Positions 31,311-44,414 of a stretch of 64,000 nt of DNA are shown here, piece after piece; the stretch's first letter is position 1; every line of letters begins with the position of its first letter. The position numbers and the translations under genes were made by a program. Source of the DNA: Bacteroidota bacterium (GTDB lineage Bacteria > Bacteroidota > Bacteroidia > AKYH767-A > OLB10). The notes below the pieces were generated by a model. The model worked only from the letters and a program-made list of their open reading frames with translations, had not been told where the DNA came from and ran no database searches. Location of the stretch: the NCBI GenBank assembly GCA_016721435.1, contig JADKIC010000003.1:186001-250000 (forward strand). Direction: 5' to 3'.

Positions 31311-31388
31311 AGTCCCGTAGCTCAGCCTGGTTAGAGCACTACACTGATAATGTAGGGGTCAGCAGTTCAAATCTGCTCGGGACTACCA
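31311..31388 (+). tRNA. tRNA-Ile (GAT)
   Basis: The acceptor arms AGTCCCG and CGGGACT pair, the anticodon loop reads CTGATAA with GAT, and the T arm contains GTTCAAATC. The CCA end is encoded. It lies in the 16S-23S spacer, the usual place. Confidence 0.97.
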
Positions 31389-31402
31389 ACTAATTCGTTC
31401 TT

Positions 31403-31479
31403 GGGGAATTAGCTCAGCTGGCTAGAGCACCTGCCTTGCACGCAGGGGGTCAACGGTTCGAATCCGTTATTCTCCACCA
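31403..31479 (+). tRNA. tRNA-Ala (TGC)
   Basis: The acceptor arms GGGGAAT and ATTCTCC pair, the anticodon is TGC in CTTGCAC, the T loop is GGTTCGAATCC, and CCA is encoded. It is the second spacer tRNA, 14 bp after tRNA-Ile. Confidence 0.97.
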
Positions 31480-31547
31480 TTGTACTCCGAAGCTTCCGCA
31501 AAGGAGTGCAGGTTTCCGCTTCAAACCGGAAATAAGTTCTTTGACAT

Positions 31548-31569
31548 ATTGAAAGAAAATACACTTGAC
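31548..31569 (+). other. Left arm of the pre-23S processing stem
   Basis: This 22-nt arm (ATTGAAAGAAAATACACTTG...) is perfectly complementary to 34432-34453 beyond the 23S 3' end. It would bring both ends of pre-23S together for RNase III-type cleavage. Confidence 0.85.
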
Positions 31570-31590
31570 ATCTGAATCTTCAGATGTTAA

Positions 31591-34413
<2,823 letters not shown>

Positions 34414-34431
34414 CGTACAAAAACGCCGTAC

Positions 34432-34453
34432 GTCAAGTGTATTTTCTTTCAAT
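34432..34453 (+). other. Right arm of the pre-23S processing stem
   Basis: The reverse complement of 31548-31569 over all 22 bases; see the left arm. Confidence 0.85.
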
Positions 34454-34513
34454 CCCTGTCTATCATCTGAGTTATGATGATAACAATATTGGTTTAGAAC
34501 CATAAAATATTTA

Positions 34514-34620
<107 letters not shown>

Positions 34621-34628
34621 TCTTAATG

Positions 34629-34660
34629 AAAATGCCCCGCTTGTCGGGGCATTTTCTTTT
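34629..34660 (+). terminator. rrn operon terminator
   Basis: An 11-bp stem (AAAATGCCCCG / CGGGGCATTTT) with loop CTTGT is followed by CTTTTC, directly after 5S. It is a clear intrinsic terminator. Confidence 0.9.
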
Positions 34661-34665
34661 CTTTC

Positions 34666-34945
34666 ACTTTCCACTTTCCACTTTCCACTTTCCACTTTCC
34701 ACTTTCCACTTTCCACTTTCCACTTTCCACTTTCCACTTTCCACTTTCCACTTTCCACTTTCCACTTTCCACTTTCCACTTTCCACTTTCCACTTTCCAC
34801 TTTCCACTTTCCACTCTCCACTCTCCACTCTCCACTCCCCACTCTCCACTCTCCACTCTCCACTTTCTACTTTCCAATATCCAATATCCTATATCCTATA
34901 TCCTATATCCTATATCCTATATCCCATCTCCCATCTCCCATCTCT
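34666..34945. repeat. Heptamer minisatellite, 40 units in register
   Basis: The tract is 280 bp of 7-bp units. It begins with a long run of ACTTTCC, then ACTCTCC (once ACTCCCC), ACTTTCT, AATATCC, TATATCC and finally CATCTCC/CATCTCT, all in one unbroken 7-bp register. It lies between the rrn terminator and the porin gene. Seven does not divide by three, so the open frames crossing it are accidental (21-bp, seven-residue periodicity). Confidence 0.95.
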
Positions 34946-35067
34946 TCCTCTCATGCTGTCCTTCCAAAAACTATTTTTATTCTGAAACTCTGATTTTTTG
35001 TTTCTTTTTACCATTTACAGTTCCTTTTTCTTTTTCTTTGATCTCACGTTTCGCTCAGTAGCTGTAT

Positions 35068-36855
35068 ATGAAAATCACCTGTTTGTTCTTTTGTTTGTCG
35101 CTGTCCTTCTTGACCGGATTTGCTGCGAAAATGGATAACGCAATGGTGAAAGACTCTCTGCCCGATTCCCTTCCAACCCATATCCCTCCCGATAAGTATA
35201 ATAGTTTTGTCCTTTCTGGCACACCGTTTTCCTATGATCGTCTTTTCTCTGCTTTTCAGTATGATTCTCTCCCATTACCACTCGCAGGACAATATCGTTT
35301 TGGCCTGAATCCCTATAAACAGTATTTTGAAATGCACTCTTTTCTACCTCCTCTTGATACTAACCTTGGTGTCTCAGATATTAAAGTCATCCTGGGCAGT
35401 ACGCGCGAACAGTTGTTGTTCCTCGATCATCAACAAAAAATTTCGAAAAGAATGACAGGTCAGATTAGTTATAATAGTATCGTTTCTCCAGGCTTTCTAT
35501 TAAATTGTCTGGCAAAATTTCGCCGACTTAAGTTGGGTTTTAATTATAATTCTAATGCTGTTGAGTCTTTTGTTGGTTTTCAATCGGCTAAAGTGGAAGC
35601 TGATGAAAATGGTGGGATTAAGCCGGATCAAAGTATTGATGGCCTTTCTAAATCTGAATTCGAACAATTGCAAACCTTTCTTTCTGATGATAAACGTGTT
35701 GTTCGTCGTTTGCAAGTGGAATGGAAGAATAGCATTCTTCTTTTTAGTCCGACGCAAAAGGATTCTTTAGCTTCTCTTAAATTTAAATTTCACGCCGATG
35801 CTGCATTTCTCAAATGGGGTACTTCCTACACCGGCTCTGCGGATACTGCTTTTTATCAGGATGTTTTTAAGGATACTTTAATTACGAATGATACCTCCGG
35901 CTATAATGTGACATCATTGCAACCTGCATTGGGACTATACATGATTAAAAGGGGTTTAACCTTTCCTTAAAGGGGGGGCTTTCTCTTGCATATATTAATC
36001 AACGAATTGATTCAGTGAAATCATCCCCTGATTATTTAAGTCCATTTGTTACACTTAGAATCTCTTCCGGTGGATTGTCCCTTGTTTCAACAATCTCGAC
36101 GGTGACAAGTGATGATGTGAATGATGGTGATTTCTCAGTAAATGCTATTGCTAATTTTGATTTGGGAAATGCATTAATTTCTTCGCTGCAGTTAACAACG
36201 GGAATTTCCGAAGTAGCACCTGAGGCTACCTCTTTATTCTATTCTTCAAATCATTTTAAGTGGAGGAATGTTTTTAAAAAGGAAGAGTATACATGGGTTA
36301 AATCCTCAGCTACCTTCTTTAATAATCGGGTTCGATTGTATTCTAATTTCTATCAATTGAAAAGTCCTGTGTATTTCAACGGTCTTGCATTACCTGCTCA
36401 ATTTAATGCTTCCGTTGCTGTAATGGAAAGTGGATTTCAATGCGATTGGATCCTGAGGAAATGGAGAGTGCTGAGTAATGTGAGGTATTCAGGATCTTCA
36501 AAAAGCGTGATTCGTGTTCCTGAATTCGGATATTATCTGCGATTATCATTCAGGGATCGTTTTTTCAAGAAAGCATTACTGGCTGAATTCGGATCTTCTG
36601 TTTATTCGTTCTCCGATTGGTCTGGGTATGGATTTATGCCGGCAACCGGTGCAATGTATCTTCAACAAAATCAAAATGTGGGAGGCGCTCCTTCACTGGA
36701 TGTTTTTATTAATGCAGATATCGGGCGGGCCACCCTCACTTTTTTGATGCAAAGAGTTAATGATCGGTTTTTCGGGGGAGAAAATTACATTTTAGCAGGC
36801 TATCCTGCCCCCCAGGACATTTAAATTTGCCCTCACCTGGCGGTTATACAATTAG
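35068..36855 (+). CDS. Putative porin (Porin_10-like outer-membrane protein; two frameshifts)
   Basis: A signal peptide (MKITCLFFCLSLSFLTGFAA) precedes a Bacteroidota-type outer-membrane barrel. The segment VILGSTREQLLFLDHQQKI followed by RMTGQISYNSIVSPGF is characteristic of the putative-porin (PF14121-like) family. The second half is rich in alternating aromatic strands and ends FKFALTWRLYN, a barrel closing strand, at TAG 36853-36855. The frame is lost near 35970 in a run of A and G and again at the C-run near 36811; the two shifts cancel, leaving 596 codons. It converges on the GAPDH gene with a 7-bp gap. Substrate is unknown. Confidence 0.72.
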
Positions 36856-36862
36856 ACTACAA

Positions 36863-37893
36863 TTACTTTTTTGGTACTAAATTCAGGCGGCAAATCACGA
36901 AATTTTTCAAAAGCATTGGAATTAATTCTGCTAAACGTGCAGAATAACCGCTTTCGTTATCGTACCAACCTACAATCTTTACCATATGCCCATCATTGAG
37001 TACAGAAGTAAGTTGAGCATCAAAAATACAGCTGGCATCATTTCCAATGATGTCTGTTGAAACGATCGGGTCTTCTGTGTATTCAAGTATTCCCTTAAGC
37101 TTCTTCGCGGCGGCATCTTTGAATAAAGCATTTATTTCTTCAACAGAAGTCTTTCTGGTAACGATACACGTGACATCAGTCATAGACCCGTCTATAACTG
37201 GTACGCGTATACCCGCACCACCAATTTTGCCTTTAAGATTTGGAAAAACTTCTGAAATCGCCTTCGCAGCTCCTGTTGATGTCGGAATAATGGATTGTGC
37301 CGCTGCTCTTGCCCTTCTCAGGTCTTTATGTGGTGCATCGTGAAGATTTTGATCACCTGTGTAAGCATGAATCGTGGTGACGTATGCTGCTTCAATACCA
37401 TATGCCTCATCAAGTAACTGGATCATGGGGGCGGCATTGTTAGTGGTGCAGGATGCATTGGAAACTACTTTCTCTTTGCCATCCAGTGTCCCTTCATTAA
37501 CTCAATGACAATAGTTTTGACATCCCCTTTTGCCGGAGCAGAAATGATTACTTTTAGCACCGGCTTGAATATGCATTTCTGCTTTGGAAGCATCTGTAAA
37601 ATGTCCTGTTGATTCAATCACTACATCGACATTAAGCGACTTCCAGGGAAGTTTGGAAGGGTCCTTTTCGGCATATAGTGGAATGGATTTCCCATTGATG
37701 CGAATGGCTTGGTCTTCGGCACTCACTTCTCCCGGGAACCGTCGGTGAATGGAGTCGTATTTTAATAAATGTGCCAATGTATGTGCATCTGTAAGGTCAT
37801 TTATAGCAACAAGTTCTATGTTTGATGTGAAATAAGTTTGCGAAGTAGCGTCCTGCCTATTCGGCCAAAGCCATTAATTGCGATTCTGATCAT
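36863..37893 (-). CDS. gap: Glyceraldehyde-3-phosphate dehydrogenase (three frameshifts)
   Basis: It starts at ATG 37891-37893 (MIRIAINGFGRIGRTLL, the NAD-binding dinucleotide fold) and carries the catalytic-Cys segment SNASCTTNN, the His-containing TIHAYTGDQNLHDAPHKD, and GWYDNESGYSARLAEL near the end. Frames break near 37822 (HQNIELVA), 37545 (AKKVIISAP) and 37505 (IGVNEGTLDG). Restoring 1, 2 and 1 bases gives 1035 bp, exactly 345 codons, so the gene is probably intact in the cell. It oxidises glyceraldehyde-3-phosphate to 1,3-bisphosphoglycerate. The residue four after the catalytic Cys is Asn rather than the more usual Cys. Confidence 0.95.
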
Positions 37894-38097
37894 TTATAGT
37901 ATGAATTGTTTTAAAAATATATTAATTGATATTCCATTTTGTAATACTCAAAAGTAATAATTTATAATCCCTGATGGTCTCTTATCTGAATTTATTTTAT
38001 TTTTAACGTAGATAGCAAGCTGTAATTGTATTTGCTAATGAGGAAATTGAAAAAAGATGAGTTTTATTTTAACTTTTAACCATAAGTAAATTCAAAA

Positions 38098-38646
38098 ATG
38101 AATAATGATATTTTAACAGTAGAAGAACTAAAGCCTGCCACTGTTCCCATGATCGTTAAGTACTGGCTCGAATCTGACGCCAAATATCTCATGAGTCTGG
38201 GAGTTGATCTGAAGAAGTTGCCTTCCGGTGAAAAGCTTACCGGCATGCTCATGCAGCAGTTAGAATTACCAGCGGATTTAAAAAAGTCATATTGTATCAT
38301 ATGGTTGTTGAATGATAAACCGGTCGGTCATTCTAATCTTAATCCGGTAACTTTTGGTGAAGAGGCATTTATGCACCTGCATTTATGGAACAGTGATGAA
38401 AGAAATAAAGGCCTTGGTATTGCATTTTTAAAATTAACCATACCAATTTTTTTTAGTGCTATGCAAATCAAAAAACTTTATTGTGAACCCTACGCATTAA
38501 ATGATGCGCCAAATAAAATTTTAAATAAGTTCGGTTTCAACTTTGTTAAGGAATACATAACAACTCCGGGATCGTTGAATTTTGAACAGTCGGTTAAAAG
38601 ATGGGAACTGAGTGCTGATGATTTTAAGTTTTTAAATAATACCTGA
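38098..38646 (+). CDS. GNAT-family N-acetyltransferase-like protein
   Basis: An intact 182-residue protein. The centre reads IIWLLNDKPVGHSNLNPV, then MHLHLWNSDERNKGLGIAFLKLTI, where RNKGLG is the acetyl-CoA pyrophosphate loop of GNAT folds. PNKILNKFGFNFVKEY near the end is the usual C-terminal strand segment. The substrate cannot be inferred. It is divergently arranged from gap with a ~200-bp AT-rich gap. The start MNNDILTVEEL is preceded by an A-rich leader. Confidence 0.75.
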   Translation: MNNDILTVEELKPATVPMIVKYWLESDAKYLMSLGVDLKKLPSGEKLTGMLMQQLELPADLKKSYCIIWLLNDKPVGHSNLNPVTFGEEAFMHLHLWNSDERNKGLGIAFLKLTIPIFFSAMQIKKLYCEPYALNDAPNKILNKFGFNFVKEYITTPGSLNFEQSVKRWELSADDFKFLNNT

Positions 38647-38652
38647 AAGCAG

Positions 38653-38800
38653 TCAGAAAGGTCTTCCCGGAAAGCGAATAACTATTTCAACCTGCCTAGT
38701 CCTTCCTCCCATATATTCATCTTTGATAAAATGAGAAAGGACCCCGTATGCGATTTTCCAGGTCTGTACTGATTCAAGTCCTTGAAGTCGAATTGAGTAA
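38653..38800 (-). other. Possible coding remnant on the minus strand
   Basis: Between the GNAT and methyltransferase genes, one minus-strand frame is open for about 48 codons (HYSIRLQGLES ... EIVIRFPGRPF) to TGA 38655-38653. It has no start codon and the frame closes upstream. The composition looks protein-like, but I recognise no family. It may be the C-terminal end of a lost gene, or chance. The rest of 38647-38907 shows nothing else. Confidence 0.25.
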
Positions 38801-38907
38801 TGTCAGGACACCCGCCCCTCACCCCATTCTCGTGAGTATTTAATACTTTTGAACGGAGAAGTACTTAGAGAAGTATTAACTGTCCTAATCCATTAGAAAT
38901 TAATAGC

Positions 38908-39639
38908 ATGATGAATTTATTGCTTAGAGGAATTGCTTTTCTAAAGGGAGTAACCCTCTTGTTAAAGCCCCATCTTTATTTGGGGTGGTTGAGGTTCCCT
39001 ACATTGATGTTTTCGAATGTGTTAAGTCTGAGTAAATGGATTTCTAACCAGAACAAGACAGGTATTTTAAATGATTTTTATTCACCAACCAGAGACTATT
39101 CAAAAAGATATAAACTCTATCAATATGTACTCGAAAAGTACAATCTAAAGCAAGAAGCTCTTGATTATCTGGAATTCGGAGTTTGTGGGGGTTTTTCATT
39201 TAAGTGGTGGCTGGAAAACGCTCAAAATCCGGAAAGTCACTTTTTTGGTTTTGATACTTTTGAAGGGTTACCTGAAAATTGGGGGACCTTCAAAAAAGGC
39301 GACATGTCTGCCGATATTCCTGTTACAGGTGACTTCAGAGCTGAATTCGTAAAAGGCTTGTTTCAGGAAAGTGTTCCTGTTTTCCTTGACAAGTATAATC
39401 TGAATAACGGTCGGAGAAAAATTATTCATTTGGATGCAGATTTATTTTCTTCTACTATTTATACATTGACACGTCTTGCACCCTACCTAAAGAAAGGCGA
39501 TATTCTGATATTTGATGAATTCAATGTGCCGAATCATGAGTTTTATGCATATAAAATATTTACAGAATCGTACTATGTGAAAACTAAACTCATTGCGGCT
39601 GTAAATAATTATTTTCAGGTAGCATTTGAAATGGAGTAG
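38908..39639 (+). CDS. TylF/MycF-like SAM-dependent O-methyltransferase
   Basis: An intact 243-residue class I methyltransferase. Motif I is LEFGVCGGFSFKWW, then FGFDTFEGLPENWG and KGDMSADIP, and later IHLDADLFSSTIYTL and DILIFDEFNVP, which carry metal- and SAM-binding acidic residues. This arrangement fits the macrocin-O-methyltransferase (TylF) family, which acts on sugar hydroxyls. The gene lies just upstream of a GT39-like membrane glycosyltransferase on the same strand, so modification of a surface glycan or secreted glycoconjugate is plausible. An N-terminal hydrophobic stretch could be a membrane-associated helix. Confidence 0.78.
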   Translation: MMNLLLRGIAFLKGVTLLLKPHLYLGWLRFPTLMFSNVLSLSKWISNQNKTGILNDFYSPTRDYSKRYKLYQYVLEKYNLKQEALDYLEFGVCGGFSFKWWLENAQNPESHFFGFDTFEGLPENWGTFKKGDMSADIPVTGDFRAEFVKGLFQESVPVFLDKYNLNNGRRKIIHLDADLFSSTIYTLTRLAPYLKKGDILIFDEFNVPNHEFYAYKIFTESYYVKTKLIAAVNNYFQVAFEME

Positions 39640-39776
39640 TTTTATAAAAGGCCTGTAAATTTTCTTTAATTTTATATTATAACTACTATTAAATGGACTT
39701 GTTGGTAAAGTCGTAGGAGAAGTGGGTAATGTAAATTGAAAACTAAAAAAATAAAATAATTTATATTGCTGTTAAT

Positions 39777-41530
39777 ATGAGTAAAAGAGAGAGAAACAAA
39801 GGCTTTGAAAGTGATGATAAGGTTTCAAGTCAGGTAACATTACTGAATCCGGAGCATAATTTCAATTTAGGATCAGGATATGTTTGGTGGTTTGTAGGCG
39901 TCATTTTCGTTGCAGTTTTCTTTTTAATACTTAAAATGTTTACTCTGCATCCCTATGCGAGTGATGAGTTTATTTATATCTGTCAGGGGAAGTTTATAGC
40001 AGATGGCTTGATTCCGTATAAAGATTTCCCCATGGCTCACCCTCCATTACAAGCGATTTTTGCAGCAACGCTTTTTAAGATGTTTGGTTATGATTTTGAA
40101 GGATTTCGTTTGCTTGGAACGCTATGGTCATTGCTTGCCGGGGTGCTGCTTGCGATACTTGTAAAAAGGGAATATGGAAGAGTAGCATCTGTTTTTTCTA
40201 TGGCATTATTTCTCCTCGCTTATGAACCACTAAGAGCATCCATTCATTTTACCGGTGTGAATATGACGATTGCTTTGTTAATGGGTGCTTTACTTTTGTT
40301 CAGAATGAATAAGATGCTCCTCTGTGCATTGTTTTGTGTGTTGGCGGTCTATACCAGACTGTATGCCTTGCCCGCCGTCCTGGCGATAACGATCTCCTGC
40401 TATTTGAATAACCGTAATGATGCTGTTAAGTTTATTAGCTACGGAGTAGGGTTGGGACTACTGCTTTTTATTGTCATTGGAATCTGGACCGGATTTGGAA
40501 ATTTCATGAATGATGTCTTCCTTTTTTCAGGCTCAGAAAACTGCGATGGGCGAAGATAAGTTGTCATTTATGCGTGATGCTGTACTCTTTCATAATGCAA
40601 TTCCATTTTTCTTGTTTATTTTGGGGTTCAGTTACCCTGTTTATTTTATTTTTTAAAAAACTCTCGTCTGCCAATTCCAATGCGAAAGGGAAGGCTGTAG
40701 CATCAGATAAAAAATATTTTTCGCTGCTTTGGCTTTCTGTAAGTTCCGTAGTCCTTATCCTCGGAATTCTGTTAAATATGAATCGTGTATGGATGTATTA
40801 TTTTGTGTTGGCATTTCCGTTTGCTGCTATCACAGGAGGATGGATGGTCTCCAACTGGATACTGAATGTTAAATCGATTTTTAATTTTAAAGGCGGAAAT
40901 ATCTTAACCCCGATTATCAGTCCCTTATGGCTTCGAGTATCATTGTTGCTTTTTATTGGATTCTATTTGATCTCCCCCCGGTTTGAGAAAAGATTGGAGT
41001 ACTACAAGACAGCGATGCGCGATCCACTGAAAAGAACCGCTACCTATGAATGGCGGGATGGTTATTTGCCTGTTGTAGTCAATACAATGATTAAAACGCT
41101 TTTCTGGAAAGATGTACGTTTTATCGGGGAAAATTACTCATCATTTACTTTCTACCTATGGCATTGCAGCAGGGTAGTAGATGTTGTTTTTGAAGTTGCT
41201 GAGGAAGTAAAAAAGAGAGCGCAAGCCGGTGATACTATTTTTGGAGATTCAGGAACTGCTCCTCTCGTTTCACTCCTTACAAAACTAGGTATTTCGGGGA
41301 ATGAAGTGGATACGAATATAGAACGGTACAGATCCGGAAATGCAGATCCGCGTGAATTGGTGAAAAGAATTGATGTGCCAACAACGAGGTTCCTGCTTCT
41401 CAGAGATAAGTTTGGTATTGCCGTACTTCCGGAGATTCAGAACATGGTTGGGCGAAATTACAAGGAGGTGAAGTCGTTTAGAAGTAAAACGGGATTTACT
41501 TTACGCTTGTTTGAACGCCTTCCTGCATAG
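39777..41530 (+). CDS. GT39-like integral-membrane glycosyltransferase (frameshifted)
   Basis: A polytopic protein of about 580 residues. After the first helix the loop YASDEFIYICQGKFIADGL has the Asp-Glu pair, and YKDFPMAHPPLQ the downstream motif, typical of GT39/ArnT-like enzymes that use polyprenyl-phosphate sugars on the outer face of the membrane. Many hydrophobic helices follow, then a soluble C-terminal domain (RTATYEWRDGYLP ... GFTLRLFERLPA). The frame is lost near 40530 (FQAQKTAMGEDKLSFMRD continues in another frame) and again near 40600-40650 in T-rich runs. Both halves belong together, because the missing piece is encoded between them. Confidence 0.75.
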
Positions 41531-41726
41531 GGATAAATACGAACTACGAAAAGCACGAAATGCGAAATACTAAATGTTGATATAATATTTTTACAAATCA
41601 AGCAAGAAGAAAGTAATTTCAAACTCCATTTTCAATGGGCTTATTTATAATTGAACCGGAAAGTGCTTAATTTTTTTTTCAAAAGTGAGGATAGCTTTTT
41701 TAAAGAAATGAAGTGAAATGTTGAAT

Positions 41727-42608
41727 CTAAAACATATGTTTCTCGGCATGATAGGAGGATCTTACCAATGGTCCACTCTCTACATAGCGGAAACCTTTCT
41801 CTAAACCGATTTTTTTATATTCAGCAAATTCATCAGGATGAATAAAAGCTGCAACCGGGAGATGGGAGCGTGTGGGCTGTAAATATTGTCCTAAAGTTAA
41901 AATGGAAACACCGGATGCTAGTAGGTCCTCCATTGTTTCAAGTACTTCGGAATATTTTTCTCCTAGTCCAAGCATTACCCCTGATTTGGTACGGACACCT
42001 GCACCACTAATGCGTTTCAATACTTCTAACGATCGATCATATTTAGCCTGAACGCGAACTTGCTTTGTTAAACGGCGCACGGTCTCGAGATTATGTGATA
42101 TAATTTCCGGTGCAATATCGATAACGCGTTGAAGATTTTCCCATTTGCCCTGAAAGTCGGGGATTAATGTTTCAAGCGTAGTGCCGGGACTGATTTCTCG
42201 AATTGCCTTGATCGTTTCTACCCATATGAAAGAACCGCCATCTTTTAAATCGTCTCTGTCGACTGAAGTGATCACGCAATGTTTAACCTTCATTAACTTT
42301 ACGGATTCTGCCACTCTTGAAGGCTCATCGCTATCAACGTGGAGTGGTCTTCCGGTGGCTACCGCGCAAAAACCGCAGGATCTGGTGCATATATTTCCAA
42401 GAATCATGAACGTTGCTGTACCGGCCCCCCAGCACTCACCCATATTGGGACAATTGCCACTTGCACAAATAGTGTTTAATTTATGTTCACTTACAATTTC
42501 TCGTACCTTTCGGTATTCTTCACCAATTGGTAGCTTGACCTTTAGCCATTCCGGTTTCCTTGGTTTGTCAGAAATTGTTTGGATTAATGGAGAGGATTGT
42601 TCACTCAT
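41727..42608 (-). CDS. lipA: Lipoyl synthase
   Basis: An intact 293-residue radical-SAM enzyme that inserts two sulfurs into protein-bound octanoate. The auxiliary cluster motif CASGNCPNMGEC and the radical-SAM motif CTRSCGFC are both complete, and the conserved RSSYHAE lies at the C-terminus (the Ser ligates the auxiliary cluster). GLGEKYSEVLETMEDL and LGQYLQPTRSHLPV are also typical. It ends convergently with the GT39-like gene (~200 bp gap without visible genes) and lies 22 bp after the outer-membrane-protein gene upstream, so the two may be co-transcribed. Confidence 0.97.
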   Translation of the reverse strand: MSEQSSPLIQTISDKPRKPEWLKVKLPIGEEYRKVREIVSEHKLNTICASGNCPNMGECWGAGTATFMILGNICTRSCGFCAVATGRPLHVDSDEPSRVAESVKLMKVKHCVITSVDRDDLKDGGSFIWVETIKAIREISPGTTLETLIPDFQGKWENLQRVIDIAPEIISHNLETVRRLTKQVRVQAKYDRSLEVLKRISGAGVRTKSGVMLGLGEKYSEVLETMEDLLASGVSILTLGQYLQPTRSHLPVAAFIHPDEFAEYKKIGLEKGFRYVESGPLVRSSYHAEKHMF

Positions 42609-42630
42609 AATACTTCTTCACGTGCTTTTT

Positions 42631-43389
42631 TCACCATTTACGGCCATACATGAGCGTTAGATAAAAGGATACAAAAATTTGTTTATTATCTGTAAACGCC
42701 ATTATTGGAATTTCTTTTGGATATATATCTGCAATGATGCCGATTTCAAGGGCTTTAACATCTTCAAAGAAGGGTGCATATTCAAAATTGACTCCGGCTT
42801 TTACGTACCCTCCGGGTCGGAAAAATATTCGGTCGAGTCCCTCAGTAAAAGGAGCCCTGCCATAAATATTGTCAATAAAGTGCTCGTCGGGATTGTATCT
42901 CTCCGTTACTACCACAAATTCTCCGAAAGTACCTGTCGGCTCGAGAATATTCAGAAATACAGGCTTTAAAATTCCCAAAGAAAGTCCTCCGGAATAAACA
43001 GCTCTGATTTCAACACCATTTCGGTCACCTTTACTGAAAAAGGTTTTTTGCCTGCCAACACCGGCTCGAAGAATATGAAAAGAATTTTTCTTTCCAAATA
43101 CGTAAGATCTCGCATTGTCAAAAGCCTGATTGACCGATTTAATTTCCTTTGGGTGTTTCATGCCGACAAAATCACCTTCGAACATTAATTTTTTATATCC
43201 GGTGAGATTTATTGACCTCCGAAATTGTACTCCCCAACCACTGGTGTGGAAATTAATTCCTCCGGTAGCTTCATTCTTCATGAGTACAGGCTTTTCCTCA
43301 ACAAATTCATTAGGGTTAGGTTGCGCAAAACTTACCCTTATGCCTAAAAGGCTAATCAATAAAACTAAATAAAAACCGATTAATTTCAT
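42631..43389 (-). CDS. Conserved outer-membrane protein of unknown function
   Basis: A 252-residue protein with a clear signal peptide (MKLIGFYLVLLISLLGIRVSFAQ). The mature part has alternating hydrophobic strands (GGINFHTSGWGVQFRR, GGLSLGILKPVFLNI, GGYVKAGVNFEYAPFF) and ends in ...FVSFYLTLMYGRKW, with aromatic residues near the C-terminus as in small beta-barrels. I do not recognise a named family. It precedes lipA on the same strand and is divergent from the OsmC gene. Confidence 0.65.
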   Translation of the reverse strand: MKLIGFYLVLLISLLGIRVSFAQPNPNEFVEEKPVLMKNEATGGINFHTSGWGVQFRRSINLTGYKKLMFEGDFVGMKHPKEIKSVNQAFDNARSYVFGKKNSFHILRAGVGRQKTFFSKGDRNGVEIRAVYSGGLSLGILKPVFLNILEPTGTFGEFVVVTERYNPDEHFIDNIYGRAPFTEGLDRIFFRPGGYVKAGVNFEYAPFFEDVKALEIGIIADIYPKEIPIMAFTDNKQIFVSFYLTLMYGRKW

Positions 43390-43456
43390 TACAACAAATA
43401 TACGATGATTTTAAGTTCAGGTTCCGTTGATTCTATTTATACACTAATTTTACTTC

Positions 43457-43860
43457 ATGGCTACAATTGAAACCTTTTATGAAGGCAGCTTAAGGACGAT
43501 TGCAAAACATGTTGCTTCTGATGCTATAATTGTTACAGATGCCCCCGTGGATAATCATGGAAAAGGAGCAGCTTTTTCTCCAACTGATTTATTATCAGCA
43601 TCTTTGGGGAGTTGCATGTTGACGGTAATGGGTATTGCATGTCAAACCCATGGGATCCATATGGATGGAACAAAAATGAATATAACAAAAATTATGGCTT
43701 CAAATCCCAGAAGGGTGAGTGAAACCAAATTGACTTTAGTTTTCCTCATTTGACTTTTGATGACCACCAAAAGCTGATACTTGAGCGTGCGGCCAGAACT
43801 TGTCCTGTTGCATTAAGTTTGCATCCTGATATTAAACAAACAATTCGATTTGATTGGTAA
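43457..43860 (+). CDS. OsmC family protein (one frameshift)
   Basis: The N-terminal part has DNHGKGAAFSPTDLLSASLGSCMLTVM with the peroxidatic Cys, and the second conserved Cys (AARTCPVALSLHPDI) occurs in another frame just downstream. The frame is lost at TTTTCC near 43743; one extra T restores TLVFPHLTFDDHQK and gives 135 codons. OsmC/Ohr proteins reduce organic hydroperoxides using this Cys pair. The TAA stop (43858-43860) overlaps the ATG of guaD by one base. Confidence 0.88.
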
Positions 43861-44336
43861 TGATAGAAGAAAAGAAATTTTTTATGCGGGAGGCCTTTAG
43901 GGTCGCTATTGAAGGAGTTGTAAAGGGGGTAGGTGGCCCGTTTGGTGCAGTGGTTGTCAGGAATGGTGAGATTATTTCCAGGGGATGCAACAGCGTGCTT
44001 TCCACGAATGATCCTACTGCGCATGCGGAGGTGGTTGCTATACGTGAAGCATGTAAAAATCTGGGAAGTTTTCAGTTGAACGATTGTGAAATATACACTT
44101 CTTGTGAACCATGTCCAATGTGTATGGGTGCAATCTATTGGGCCAGACCTCTTAGAGTATATTTTGCTGCGAATAGATTTGATGCCGCCGCAGCGGGATT
44201 TGATGATTCATTTATTTACGATGAACTACTCCTGCCGGGTGAAGAAAGGAAAATACCTCTTCTCCCATTTTTGCGGGAAGAGTCCGCAGCACTTTTTAAA
44301 GTGTGGAACGATTCCCCGTTAAAAAAGCAGTATTAA
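43860..44336 (+). CDS. guaD: Guanine deaminase
   Basis: A 158-residue cytidine-deaminase-fold enzyme. The zinc site is visible as TAHAEVVAIREAC (His and catalytic Glu) and SCEPCPMCMGAIYWARP (two Cys). AAAAGFDDSFIYDEL and the GGPFGAVVV segment match bacterial GuaD closely, distinguishing it from tRNA adenosine deaminase TadA. It converts guanine to xanthine. I chose the ATG at 43860, which overlaps the OsmC stop (TAATG), over the upstream TTG. Confidence 0.9.
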   Translation: MIEEKKFFMREAFRVAIEGVVKGVGGPFGAVVVRNGEIISRGCNSVLSTNDPTAHAEVVAIREACKNLGSFQLNDCEIYTSCEPCPMCMGAIYWARPLRVYFAANRFDAAAAGFDDSFIYDELLLPGEERKIPLLPFLREESAALFKVWNDSPLKKQY

Positions 44337-44414
44337 TCAGATTGTCATTATTCATCCCTTGTTGTAAAGTGAATGAAATGTATTGCTGTTATTAAAAGAA
44401 CTTGTTCTGTATTA

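Noticed and set aside
36863..37893. Non-canonical GAPDH because the second active-site-loop Cys is Asn
   Set aside because: The catalytic Cys and His are present; the second Cys is not required for catalysis and, as far as I recall, varies among Bacteroidota.
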